Shown one piece after another: positions 9,053 to 17,246 of a stretch of 64,000 nucleotides of DNA (the stretch's first letter is position 1; the number at the start of each line of letters is the position of its first letter). The notes under the pieces are model-generated. The model saw only the letters and a program-made list of their open reading frames with translations, was not told the origin of the DNA and searched no databases. A program made the translations under genes and the position numbers. Origin of the DNA: an uncultured Phascolarctobacterium sp. (GTDB lineage Bacteria; Bacillota; Negativicutes; Acidaminococcales; Acidaminococcaceae); the NCBI GenBank assembly GCA_900541915.1, contig UQLS01000006.1, positions 1-64,000 of the forward strand, written 5' to 3'.

Positions 9053-9808
9053 CTATATACGCTGCTTTTCAGGCTTTATAAACACATATTTTCCACTATC
9101 AGAAAGCTTCTGGCAAAATTTATAACCGTAACCGTTAAAGGCTTTTACATCGCTGACAGAAGTGATATTTTCTTCCGCACACCAGCGTACCATATAACCG
9201 CGGGCCATCTTAGCTTCTGTAGCCTTCACCTTATATTTTTCTTCCGTTCCCACAGCGAAAATACAGCTAACAAACTCCACATCTTCCTCAAGATACGGTT
9301 CCACTGCTTTGCTGTATTCCTTAGAAGCAAGATTTAAGATAACTTTATCCTCAGTAGTAAGTTCTTTATATAAACTTTCACCCCAAAAAGCATACAAATC
9401 TTCACACCCATCACATCTAAGTTTTGCCTGCATTTCCAATCTATATGGCACTACCCCGTCATCGGCACGTAAAATACCATAAAAACCTGAAAGAATACGT
9501 AAATGCTCACATACATATTTCCAGGATTTAGTATCAAAAACACGCGGCCCCATATGCGTATACTGTAATCCATCATAAGCTAATACCGCCGGTGTAACTC
9601 CCTGCTGCAGCTTTATGTTCTGTATACGTGCATAATTTTGCTGCGCTAATTTATCATTGCACTGCCATAAATTCTGTAGCTGCGTATAATCCATCTGCCG
9701 CATCGCAGCCAGCAGCTTTTCTGTACGCTGTAAAAATATCGGAATTCTGCTGGCAGCAGCATCTTCATCCACTCGCATCTGCTTAGCCGGAGAAATTATA
9801 ATCTTCAT
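9053..9808 (-). CDS. yaaA: Peroxide stress protein YaaA (UPF0246)
   Basis: A 251-residue protein of normal length for the YaaA family. It starts MKIIISPAKQMR and contains YDGLQYTHMGP, the LRILSGFYGILR segment and a C-terminal KAFNGYGY motif. YaaA lowers free iron and DNA damage under peroxide stress in E. coli and binds DNA; its biochemical role is not settled. An AGGA-type site lies before the ATG. It stops 11 bases before the rimP promoter and appears to be a single gene. Confidence 0.92.
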   Translation of the reverse strand: MKIIISPAKQMRVDEDAAASRIPIFLQRTEKLLAAMRQMDYTQLQNLWQCNDKLAQQNYARIQNIKLQQGVTPAVLAYDGLQYTHMGPRVFDTKSWKYVCEHLRILSGFYGILRADDGVVPYRLEMQAKLRCDGCEDLYAFWGESLYKELTTEDKVILNLASKEYSKAVEPYLEEDVEFVSCIFAVGTEEKYKVKATEAKMARGYMVRWCAEENITSVSDVKAFNGYGYKFCQKLSDSGKYVFIKPEKQRI

Positions 9809-9945
9809 CTTATCCTCCCAAATGATTATTTTACATTTTTATAACAAATCTCTTAATATTTTAAATAAGTTTAACATAAACGCAAAGGATTTTTCTACTT
9901 CAAAATAAAATTTATAATTATAGCTTAATAAGGAGGCTTTGGACC

Positions 9946-10191
9946 GTGAGTAAAAATACTTTGATGCCAAACATACTGCTTAATAATCTTTCTGACGCTG
10001 CCTGCCATCAATGCGATAAACGCAACATCGGCTGTCATGCTCGCTGCAGCGAATACAAAAAGTGGCACTTTACCCATAAAATCATTGCCTTAATGCAGCA
10101 GTCAAAAATTCAAACTAACCGTAAAATATCCATGCCTAAAAAATATTATATTACAACATTTAAAAACAATAAAATATCCTTATCTTTTTAA
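9946..10191 (+). CDS. Small Cys/His-rich protein, possible zinc binder
   Basis: An 81-residue plus-strand gene starting with GTG; AAGGAGG lies 8 bases before it and TATAAT (9913-9918) sits upstream. Residues 20-40 hold a CxxC, then CH-x2-C pattern followed by a Tyr-Lys-Lys-Trp segment. This CxxC...GCHxxC...Y pattern recurs in small Firmicute and phage proteins of unknown function and probably binds a metal. The rest is basic and rich in Lys, Ile and Asn. It ends in a terminator shared with the hydrogenase gene. Confidence 0.65.
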   Translation: MSKNTLMPNILLNNLSDAACHQCDKRNIGCHARCSEYKKWHFTHKIIALMQQSKIQTNRKISMPKKYYITTFKNNKISLSF

Positions 10192-10200
10192 ATGCAGACA

Positions 10201-10232
10201 AAAAGAGTACCGCCATAAGCCGGTACTCTTTT
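10201..10232. terminator. Bidirectional terminator
   Basis: A 12-bp perfect stem (aaaagagtaccg / cggtactctttt) with an 8-nt loop lies between two convergent genes: the small plus-strand gene and the minus-strand hydrogenase. Confidence 0.85.
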
Positions 10233-10241
10233 CTTATAATC

Positions 10242-11897
10242 TTATTCTATTTCTTCAAACATTTCGCTGCCCATTTTACAAATAGGACAGGTATAACCTT
10301 CCGGCAGACTGTCGCCTTCGTAAATATAGCCGCATACTTTGCAGCGATATTTTTTAGTTACAGCTGCATTCTCTTTTATCTCTTCGAACATTTCACTGCC
10401 CATTTTGCAAATAGGACAGGTATAGCCTTCCGGCAGACTGTCACCTTCGTAAATATAACCGCATACCTTGCAGCGATATTTTTTAGCCGCAGTTGCCTTT
10501 TCTTCAGCAGCAGGAGCTATATAATGTCCTCCCAAATCAGCACTTCTATCCTGATACATAGTATGCAGCATTTGTTCAGCCAATTCGCTCAGCGGCTCAC
10601 CGTAAAATTCTTCATATACCTTTTGAATTTGCGGATTCAGATGACTGCTGCGCAATGCTACACTGTTATCACGTGCGTACAAGCCCTGGATACGTTTTTC
10701 TCTCAACGCATCCCCCTTGTACTCTCTGTCTTTCGGCTGTCCGCCGCCGCCGATGCAGCCACCGGGACAGGTCATAACTTCTACAAAATCATAATGTACA
10801 TTACCGTTTCTAATTTCTTCTACCAGCTTGCGCGCGTTTGCAGTGCCATATACAACAGCAACTTTCAGCTTTTTGCCAGCAATAGCCAATTCAGCTTCAC
10901 GAATACCCTGCATGCCCCGAACAGCCTCAAGCTGCAGCAAATCAGCCGGAACATCTTCTTTGGTAATAAAAGCATAGGCACTGCGTACAGCAGCTTCCAT
11001 AACACCGCCTGTATTACCAAAAATAACGCCTGCCCCTGTGCCAAGACCCATGAATTCATCAAAAGAAGCATCTTCTAAAGCAATAAAATCGATGTTTTCA
11101 TCTTTGGCCAGCATAGCCAGCTCGCGGGTAGTGATAACAAAATCCATATCACGCATAGTTTCATCGCCATGATATTTACCGGCAGCACACATTTCATCTC
11201 TGCGAATTTCAAATTTCTTAGCAGTACAGGGAGTAAGTGCTACGTTAACAATTTTTTTCGGGTCAAGACCCATCTTTTTAGCAAAATAAGTCTTAATAGT
11301 CGGTCCCTGCATGCCAATGGGGCTTTTAGCTGTTGATAAATGCTCCAGCATGTCCGGGTAATATGTCTCCATAAATTTAACCCACGCAGGGCAGCAGCTG
11401 GTAAACTGCGGCAGCTTCTTATCTTCATGCTGCAGACGTTCTACCAATTCGCTTGCTTCTTCCATAATAGTCAGATCGGCAGCAAAATTGGTATCAAGCA
11501 CATAATCAACGCCCAGTTTTTTCAGCAAGGCCACCATTTTACCCTCTACAAAACTGCCGTCAGCCATGCCAAATTCTTCACCCAATGCAATACGCACAGA
11601 CGGTGAAGTGCTGACAATAACAATTTTATCAGGGTCTCTTAAAGCTTCTGCCACCTGATAAATTTCAAATTTTTCTGTAATAGAATCCACAGGGCAAACA
11701 TTAGCACATTGTCCGCAGTTAATGCAGACAGGAACATCATTGGTAAACTGCAAATCATAAGTACCGCATACACCTATTTCATTAGTACAAACAGTTTTGC
11801 AGGCACCGCATTTAATACACTTAAATTCCAATCTTTGCACAGACGGATTATCCGGCTCAATAGCTACACGGATATCAGTAAATTGATGCTTGGACAT
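10242..11897 (-). CDS. [FeFe] hydrogenase with two C-terminal rubredoxin-like domains
   Basis: A 551-residue group A [FeFe] hydrogenase that reduces protons or oxidises H2. Two 4Fe-4S ferredoxin motifs lie near the N-terminus (CIKCGACKTVC and CINCGQCANVCP). The H-cluster motifs follow: TSCCPAWVKF, LTPCTAKKFEI and MTCPGGCIGGGG. The last 90 residues contain two identical 36-residue rubredoxin-like domains, each with CKVCGYIYEGD and CPICK, separated by a 7-residue linker. These probably add one-electron iron centres that connect the enzyme to a soluble partner. A TTGCAC-17-TATAAT promoter and GGAGGG site precede the gene, which stands alone. No maturation genes (hydEFG) are in the window. Confidence 0.95.
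   Translation of the reverse strand: MSKHQFTDIRVAIEPDNPSVQRLEFKCIKCGACKTVCTNEIGVCGTYDLQFTNDVPVCINCGQCANVCPVDSITEKFEIYQVAEALRDPDKIVIVSTSPSVRIALGEEFGMADGSFVEGKMVALLKKLGVDYVLDTNFAADLTIMEEASELVERLQHEDKKLPQFTSCCPAWVKFMETYYPDMLEHLSTAKSPIGMQGPTIKTYFAKKMGLDPKKIVNVALTPCTAKKFEIRRDEMCAAGKYHGDETMRDMDFVITTRELAMLAKDENIDFIALEDASFDEFMGLGTGAGVIFGNTGGVMEAAVRSAYAFITKEDVPADLLQLEAVRGMQGIREAELAIAGKKLKVAVVYGTANARKLVEEIRNGNVHYDFVEVMTCPGGCIGGGGQPKDREYKGDALREKRIQGLYARDNSVALRSSHLNPQIQKVYEEFYGEPLSELAEQMLHTMYQDRSADLGGHYIAPAAEEKATAAKKYRCKVCGYIYEGDSLPEGYTCPICKMGSEMFEEIKENAAVTKKYRCKVCGYIYEGDSLPEGYTCPICKMGSEMFEEIE
10248..10484 (-). repeat. Tandem duplication of the rubredoxin-like domain
   Basis: Two copies encode the same 36 residues, at 10248-10355 and 10377-10484 (129 bp apart). 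The proteins are identical while the DNA differs at several third codon positions, so this is a true duplication held by selection rather than an assembly artefact. Confidence 0.9.
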
Positions 11898-11933
11898 AAA
11901 TATCCCTCCTGTATTATATACCTTGACAACTAC

Positions 11934-11962
11934 ATTATAGGCTATTTATCAAAAGAGTGCAA
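11934..11962 (-). promoter_or_regulatory. Promoter of the hydrogenase gene
   Basis: On the minus strand TTGCAC (11957-11962) and TATAAT (11934-11939) are 17 bp apart, 37 bases before the start codon. A second TATAAT-like box closer to the gene lacks a well-spaced -35. Confidence 0.75.
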
Positions 11963-12007
11963 CAAAAAACTGTTTTCCATTAGAAGTTTATTTTCTTTTT
12001 ATATAAA

Positions 12008-12038
12008 AAAACACCGAGATATTTCATCTCGGTGTTTT
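12008..12038. terminator. Bidirectional terminator
   Basis: A 13-bp perfect stem (aaaacaccgagat / atctcggtgtttt) with a 5-nt loop lies upstream of the hydrogenase promoter. It isolates that promoter from the region to its right. The 150 bases between it and 12,190 hold nothing I can recognise. Confidence 0.75.
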
Positions 12039-12193
12039 CATTATCCAAACAAATCTATCTGGTCTATTAGGACACTTTACATCATCTTACATAATCTTAA
12101 TATATGTTATCACGTCCACATAATCCATATATTTTTTGCTGTTTTACCAATTCCTCAAATTTCTTAAACTCAATTTAAACTCAACAAGAATAA

Positions 12194-12202
12194 TGATATA
12201 AT
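12194..12202 (+). promoter_or_regulatory. Extended -10 promoter for the small RNA candidate
   Basis: TGaTATAAT on the plus strand is a full extended -10 element. The -35 region is A/T-rich (tttaaa) without consensus. Transcription would start near 12209, immediately before a run of three hairpins. Confidence 0.6.
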
Positions 12203-12208
12203 AGCGGT

Positions 12209-12341
12209 GTCAGACGACCCCTAAAGTCTCTGCCAAAGACTTCGTCTGTGGGGGTCCGGATACCTACCCCCACCATGCGAACTGCCAATCGCATGGAAAA
12301 ACAAAAAAACAGCCTTATCCAAAATGGATAAGGCTGTTTTA
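12209..12341 (+). ncRNA. Structured small RNA candidate
   Basis: An extended -10 promoter is followed by three strong hairpins and an intrinsic terminator, with no credible coding frame. Hairpin 1 (12211-12248) pairs cagacga with tcgtctg and agtct with agact, leaving a one-sided CCCCTAA bulge. Hairpin 2 (12249-12272) pairs GGGGGT with ACCCCC. Hairpin 3 (12273-12296) pairs ccatgcga with tcgcatgg. The loops of hairpins 1 and 3 share CTGCCAA. The terminator is at 12306-12340. The CCCC bulge could pair with the GGGGG of hairpin 2. I do not recognise the family; it could also be the leader of a gene displaced by the prophage. Confidence 0.5.
12306..12340. terminator. Terminator after the small RNA candidate
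   Basis: A 15-bp perfect stem (aaaacagccttatcc / ggataaggctgtttt) with a 5-nt loop. It can act in both directions. Confidence 0.85.
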
Positions 12342-12357
12342 ATATTACCATGAATAG

Positions 12358-12693
12358 GTTGCCCATACTTCGGCTTTCTTATTTTCCAAATCATATTATA
12401 ACCGTGTACCTATAGCAGGATTATGTGTTCAGAACCCGTGCAGGAACGCCATTTCTGCATTCCAATATGCGCCGTGCCTGGTCTGTAATACTAAAAAATA
12501 TAAAAAGTTTCACTGCCTAAGACACACGCATGCTATCCATCTGCTTGCCGGCGGCGTTCCACTACTTGAAGTGTGCAAAAGACTTGGCCATTCCAAGCCA
12601 TCGCATACACTCAATTTATATGGCCACGCAATACCAAATATGGATAAGATGGTCGCTGAACAAGTAGCCAGGATTTATGAGATTTCCGGTTAA
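12358..12693 (+). pseudogene. Tyrosine recombinase, C-terminal remnant
   Basis: A plus-strand open frame without a proper start, ending at the TAA at 12691. It encodes the end of the catalytic domain: LRHTHAIHLL, LLEVCKRLGHSKPSHTL, then the tyrosine in LYGHAIPNM. So the second Arg, the His and the nucleophile Tyr are present, but the N-terminal DNA-binding part and the first Arg are missing. The segment before residue 50 does not look like integrase. It ends about 100 bases from the tRNA fragment at 12791, so it is probably the leftover of an older integration at the same site, or the 3' end of an integrase cut by a deletion. Confidence 0.8.
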
Positions 12694-12754
12694 TCGTGAC
12701 CATATCGTGCCCAAAACACGCTGATAAATTGTGCCCGCCATTCCAATACAAAAC

Positions 12755-12788
12755 AAAAAACGCTGTAGCCTAAGCTACAGCGTTTTTT
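12755..12788. terminator. Terminator beside the attachment site
   Basis: A strong stem (aaaaaacgctgtagc / gctacagcgtttttt) with a 4-nt loop directly abuts the tRNA 3' fragment. It is probably the original terminator of the tRNA, since it follows the tRNA 3' end on the minus strand. Confidence 0.8.
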
Positions 12789-12790
12789 AC

Positions 12791-12814
12791 TGGCTCCTCG
12801 AGTAGGACTCGAAC
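12791..12814 (-). other. tRNA 3'-end fragment, probable prophage attachment site
   Basis: Read on the minus strand this is a T-loop (TTCGAGT), T-stem 3' strand, acceptor 3' strand (TCGAGGA), discriminator G and CCA. The acceptor sequence and G73 resemble tRNA-Asn. Sequence upstream of the T-loop does not form the rest of a tRNA, so it is a 24-bp copy of the tRNA 3' end of the kind left at one end of elements that integrate into tRNA genes. The intact tRNA should lie at the other end, beyond 64,000. Confidence 0.65.
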
Positions 12815-13183
12815 AACAGCTACGCAACTAAAACGCCCAAACCCCGCATCCAGTAAAGCTTTCAACCACTTTTTACTAAAAAGCCGCATAATTACATAGT
12901 TATAATACGGGCGTTGCGCCCTATTTGTGACCAGAATTTTATTCTTTAGGCAACTGTACCACTATATCGTATTGAAAATAATTCTGTCGTAATTTCTATT
13001 TACGGCTTCAACATTTGAAATCTTCTTCTGGTGCCGAAGGCTCCTGTCTTGATAAGGAGCAAACAAGAAAAATAATTGAAATAAGCCGCGATGAATTGAT
13101 TAGAAGGATAGCATAGAAATTGTTCTGTTGCAACTAATTAAAATCTTTATAATTATATAATAATATATTTAAATTACCATAAT
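12815..13183. other. Non-coding stretch with a short gene remnant
   Basis: I see no intact gene in this stretch. An open frame on the plus strand ending at 13116 has no start and codes for a basic tail (TRKIIEISRDELIRRIA) that looks like the C-terminus of a lost phage protein. Otherwise the stretch is A/T-rich without clear signals. Confidence 0.4.
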
Positions 13184-15471
13184 TTAATTTATTTGTGTCA
13201 TCACTCGATTTACATTTTGAATTGCGATAGGTGTTAAATTAGGATATGTTTGCAATATATTATCATATAAGCTTCCTTTGAAATTAGGTACATCTATTGT
13301 AACAACAACAAAATATTTAATTTTTTCATGCTCATATTCATCACGACCAATAGCATGAAGTGATAAAAACGGATTAACCAATGAACTACTTCTCATTGAT
13401 ACATTTTTTCTAATAATTGTATCCCACTTAAAATCGTTATTTCTAAGATCTGCTTCTCGAAAACTCTGCTTTGCTGATTTTGATACAGGCAAATCTGACT
13501 TAATATATCCCTGAGCAATTAAATTTTCTACAGATTCAATATCTTTTAGTTTAAGAAGATTCAATTTTTTAGAAGGAAAGCCTTCTTTCCTAAAAGCAAA
13601 GACCATGTCATTTGGATAGAATGTATCTTCTATACAATTATTAGTATAGGCATCAGTATCATTAAGATTAGGGTTTACTACCGTGCATATTGTCCACTTT
13701 ATAGCAACATTACACCTACTTTTATTCATATTTGGCATAAATATTGGTAATCTGACACTAGCAGAAGAAGTAATTTCCCCTTCATACAAAATTGTTACAC
13801 TATTATCTGAACAGTTTAATAATTCTTCAACATTCTCTGTACAATATCCAAATCCAATCTCATTATTACTTTCTGTATCATTCGCTTCAGCATGATGAAT
13901 TAGTAATGCTCTACCCAAATGAGGAACTATTTGATCAGAAACAGCCATCAAACGACCTATTTTACCTGCTACTACTGGAGCTGAATAACTTGTTCCAGTA
14001 ACTCCTTCAACTAGTTTGTCAGATTTAATTGCAATAAATGGTCGATCCCATGTTCCGCCAAACTCCAATAAATCAGGTTTTACTTTAGCTCCTTCCCTAC
14101 CTGGGCCTATACAACTATATGGAGCACGATATTTATAATTACCTATATCACGCGAATATGCTCCTATAGCTATCCCGTTTACCATATCAGAAGGTGCTTG
14201 AATCCTATTTAAAGGGCTATCTAATTTTCCATCGTTGCCTACAGCGATACAAAAGAGTGGATTATCTTCTCCATCATCAACATCATACGTTAATTTATCG
14301 CAAACATAAGTAAACCTATTAATCTCATCATCCAATATCGCACCCTTAGGTCCAACCGACAATCCAAATACTTTAATATCTTTGCGCTCACGAACAACTT
14401 TCTCAATAATATCTATAGTAGTATACATTTGCATGTCAGCTTCTTCATTTCCCGTTCGTTTTGCAGGAAAAACTCTGAATGACTCTACAGAAACGACGGG
14501 GTTTTCAACCTCATCTTTTTCAGTTTTTCCTGTCAAACTGCCATACAATACCGCTCCACATACTCCATTTCCATGTTCTATTCCTTTTGTTATCGGAGAT
14601 TCTTCAACCATATCATAATTAGTAACAAACGGGGCAAGCAATTCTATTCCTTCTTGTACACCACCATCAAAAACACCTATTTTTATATCAGATTTAAATA
14701 TTTTTTTTGGGAGCTTCGGAGCTGGTCCTTCCATTGCACTCATCCGAAAGGAATCATCCCAATCATCATTAATAGGTTTTATACTTCGCAATGGATTATA
14801 GTTTTTTGCTTTATCGACTATTTTTTTATCCATATAAGCACAAACAAATGTCAGCCCATCATCGTATGACCTAACTTCGGCTTTTTCTTTTTGGAGACCT
14901 GTCGCTTTAAAAAAACCTTCAATAGCTTTTTTACTATCTGTCCCTAACGGATGAATTACAACTTCTACTGTTCCTTCAGTCCAAGAATTATCAAACCCAA
15001 GTACTTTTTCATCTGGTCGCAATAAATCTATACTCTTGATAGTACAAATTTGATTCTTCCATTTTTTTATATGATCTTTTATATCTGACGTCAATTTATT
15101 TTTCAGTTCTTCAAGATCACTATCACTTGCTCGCACAAAGTACAATTTACCTTTAGTATCAACAATAGAGTCTACAGTATATTTTCTTCCACCAACTAAT
15201 TTCATATTTGAATCGGCTACCAAGGAATTAGGAGTATATGATTTCGCTTCAAACTTTGGTTCGAGTCGCACACAAAATATTTTTTATCCATAAAAATTTC
15301 ATTTGAACCCGAAATGGTATCTTGTATTTTTTCTATATCTTCACTAAGTCTTTCCTTTGCCTCATAATATTCATGAGGAAAAGCAGGATCCCTTGAAAAA
15401 CTTTTTTTTAACAAAGGTTCAATATAATATTGTCCATTACCAATAATAGGATATTTTTCTTTTTTTATCAT
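13184..15471 (-). CDS. S8 subtilase paired with AAA+ ATPase (frameshifted near the N-terminus)
   Basis: A subtilisin-like serine peptidase of about 760 residues. Counting from the in-frame GTG at 15271, the catalytic triad is Asp202 (GVFDGGV), His233 (EHGNGV) and Ser428 (GTSYSAP), with the oxyanion Asn346. It has no signal peptide, so it acts inside the cell. The first 68 codons (15471 to about 15271), starting 7 bases after the ATPase stop, are in a different frame; joining them needs a -1 shift at TAT-TTT-GTG, where tRNA-Phe could slip on T-TTT. So this is a sequencing error, a recent mutation or a recoding site. ATPase/subtilase pairs of this kind occur on mobile elements and are called IteA/IteS in some annotations (from memory). 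A role in phage defence is inference. Confidence 0.8.
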
Positions 15472-15478
15472 ACCATAA

Positions 15479-16570
15479 TCACTCCTTCAGATATCTGTCA
15501 ACTGATGAACTAGGAATCTGTGTTATTTCTGATATCTTTTTAACCGTCATTTTTTTTCCACTATTTTTTAAGATTTTACATAAATTTATTTTTTGTTCTT
15601 TCGTTTTTACACCAACGTACTCACAATACTCAGTAAGCGCTCCCACCGTTATAGTTTCTTCAGGATATAATATAGTTCTTCTTTTTATATGCTCACACAT
15701 TTTGCATATATCAGCAGCTGACAACGAATCTGTTCCATCAATTAATATTTTGATAACACTATCATCTATTTCCTTTATTTTTTCTCCTAGATTTCTATTA
15801 AACAGTTCCTTTCTCTGCTCACTTTCTGGCATTGGCACGCATATATTACGATCAAATCTTCTCCAAATAGCCTTGTCTAATAGTTCCGGATGATTCGTAG
15901 CTCCAATAATAACGCAACTTACCGGACAATCCTCTAATTCTTTTAACAAAACATTAACCAGACGCTTCAATTCACCTAAATCAGTAGCATCGTCACGACG
16001 TTTTGCTATGGCATCAATTTCATCTAAAAACAAAACTACATTTTGTTCCTTAGTGTACTGAAAAATACTTTTTATATTTTGACCACTTCTCCCAAGATAA
16101 CTAGATATAGAATTTGCTAAATCTAAAGTAATCATCGGCATGTTTAATTTATATGAAATCCACTTTGCAATTAAAGTTTTTCCTACCCCTGGATATCCAT
16201 GTAATAATATACTATTAGGCGGTGCAATATTCTGCTCTAAAAATTTATCAATAATTTGTCTTTCTTGCAGAAACTGTAAAAGTTCTTTCATTACATGTTC
16301 TTGTAAAATTGGTGCCTCGACCTTTAAAGGTTCCTCTAATTTTACTAATTGACTTCTAGTCTCTCTATCCACTGGAATAGGAGACATATCTATACTTCTT
16401 AGCACATTTGTTCCTGTATTCACGCAAGATAAAATTTTCATTATTTCTGTAGAAATTTCTGGGCTTTCTTTTTTTAACTTTCTGCCTACCATTAAGGCAA
16501 TAGCTTCTATGCTCTTTCTGTCATTATTTAATGCTGCTCTAAGCAACTTCGGAAAATATTCGTAAATCAT
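15479..16570 (-). CDS. AAA+ ATPase partner of the subtilase
   Basis: A 363-residue AAA+ ATPase of the classical FtsH/Cdc48-like group. Walker A is GYPGVGKT (125-132), Walker B LFLDEID (180-186), sensor 1 GATN (223-226) and an arginine finger in RRFDR. The C-terminal 30 residues look like a winged or simple helix-turn-helix. The ATPase probably recognises and unfolds a target or licenses the peptidase encoded 7 bases downstream. The two genes have their own promoter and an upstream terminator, so they form an independent cargo unit at the prophage edge. The partner pairing is seen in sequence; the defence role is inferred from family context. Confidence 0.85.
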   Translation of the reverse strand: MIYEYFPKLLRAALNNDRKSIEAIALMVGRKLKKESPEISTEIMKILSCVNTGTNVLRSIDMSPIPVDRETRSQLVKLEEPLKVEAPILQEHVMKELLQFLQERQIIDKFLEQNIAPPNSILLHGYPGVGKTLIAKWISYKLNMPMITLDLANSISSYLGRSGQNIKSIFQYTKEQNVVLFLDEIDAIAKRRDDATDLGELKRLVNVLLKELEDCPVSCVIIGATNHPELLDKAIWRRFDRNICVPMPESEQRKELFNRNLGEKIKEIDDSVIKILIDGTDSLSAADICKMCEHIKRRTILYPEETITVGALTEYCEYVGVKTKEQKINLCKILKNSGKKMTVKKISEITQIPSSSVDRYLKE

Positions 16571-16653
16571 TTTATCCCAACTTTCTATATTTTATCATTT
16601 TTGGTATATTTATATTATACTATTTTACTCGCTTTAGTCAATATTTTATCCCA
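16569..16653 (-). promoter_or_regulatory. Promoter of the ATPase/subtilase operon with flanking direct repeats
   Basis: TTGACT (16636-16641) and TATAAT (16614-16619) are 16 bp apart on the minus strand, 44 bases before the start. An identical 11-mer, attttatccca, lies just upstream of the -35 (16643-16653) and again across the start codon (16569-16579). The pair could be an operator, perhaps for autoregulation through the ATPase C-terminal HTH. Confidence 0.55.
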
Positions 16654-16740
16654 TTTTGTTGTATTTAGTATTTTTTGGGATTTCTAATAATCTAAATTTA
16701 CGTTTTCGTCACTCTCATTAATTTCGTTCACACTTTAAAT

Positions 16741-16780
16741 AAAAAAAAGCCTGCCGATACTTCTATAGTACCGACAGGCT
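16741..16780 (-). terminator. Terminator of the lysis operon
   Basis: A 13-bp stem with two G-U pairs on the minus-strand RNA (agccugucgguac / guaucggcaggcu) is followed by a run of eight T residues. It lies directly after the last lysis gene and separates it from the ATPase/subtilase unit. Confidence 0.85.
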
Positions 16781-16784
16781 TTTT

Positions 16785-17246
16785 CTATTTAATATCATTA
16801 TATACATAACCTACAAAGAACCCTACAATAAATCCCCAGAAAGCATTTTGCCTTGCTTTCAACTTTGCTTTACTTCTTTCCTTCTCCAGCTGTACCTTCA
16901 ATTCGCTGCATAAGGCTGATACTTTCCTGATTTCTTCTGACGCATTCGTTAACGAGCGATTGGATTCTGTCAATTCGCTCTGCGCTTTCTGCAGCTGCTC
17001 TCTGGCTGATTTCAAGTTCTGCATCAGCTCGGCTGATGGCGTTTTGAGCAGCGTTATTTCTTCCTGCAGCATCAGCAATGTCATCTGCTGCTCCTGCAGA
17101 TGTTGTTTCAATGTATTCCACTGTTCTATCTGTACTGTTATCGTCTGCTGCTTTATCTCTGAAGCATGAGTTTCCGATAAAGGCCAAAACCATGACAACA
17201 AGCAGAGCAATCCACAAAAAGCTATTACTAGTTTTTTTCTTAACAT
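16785..17246 (-). CDS. Spanin-like lysis protein, coiled coil, outer frame
   Basis: A 153-residue protein: positively charged start (MLRKK), hydrophobic segment at residues 6-24 that may be a signal peptide cut near THA, a long coiled coil (about 30-130), and a Gly-rich hydrophobic C-terminus (FWGFIVGFFVGYVYND). It lies after holin and amidase, where diderm-host phages carry spanins that fuse inner and outer membranes. Its ATG at 17246 is 4 bases after the ATG of a second frame (16870-17250), so both share one GAGGT ribosome-binding site. I do not recognise a named family; spanin function is inferred from position and architecture. Confidence 0.7.
   Translation of the reverse strand: MLRKKLVIAFCGLLCLLSWFWPLSETHASEIKQQTITVQIEQWNTLKQHLQEQQMTLLMLQEEITLLKTPSAELMQNLKSAREQLQKAQSELTESNRSLTNASEEIRKVSALCSELKVQLEKERSKAKLKARQNAFWGFIVGFFVGYVYNDIK

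Noticed and set aside
10248..10484. Assembly duplication in the hydrogenase gene
   Set aside because: The two copies differ at silent positions, so it is not a simple sequence duplication artefact.
12181..12366. Short minus-strand frame over the small RNA candidate
   Set aside because: It runs through three hairpins and a terminator and has no ribosome-binding site.
12791..12814. Complete tRNA gene
   Set aside because: Only the T-loop and acceptor 3' strand are present; no D-arm, anticodon arm or acceptor 5' strand upstream.
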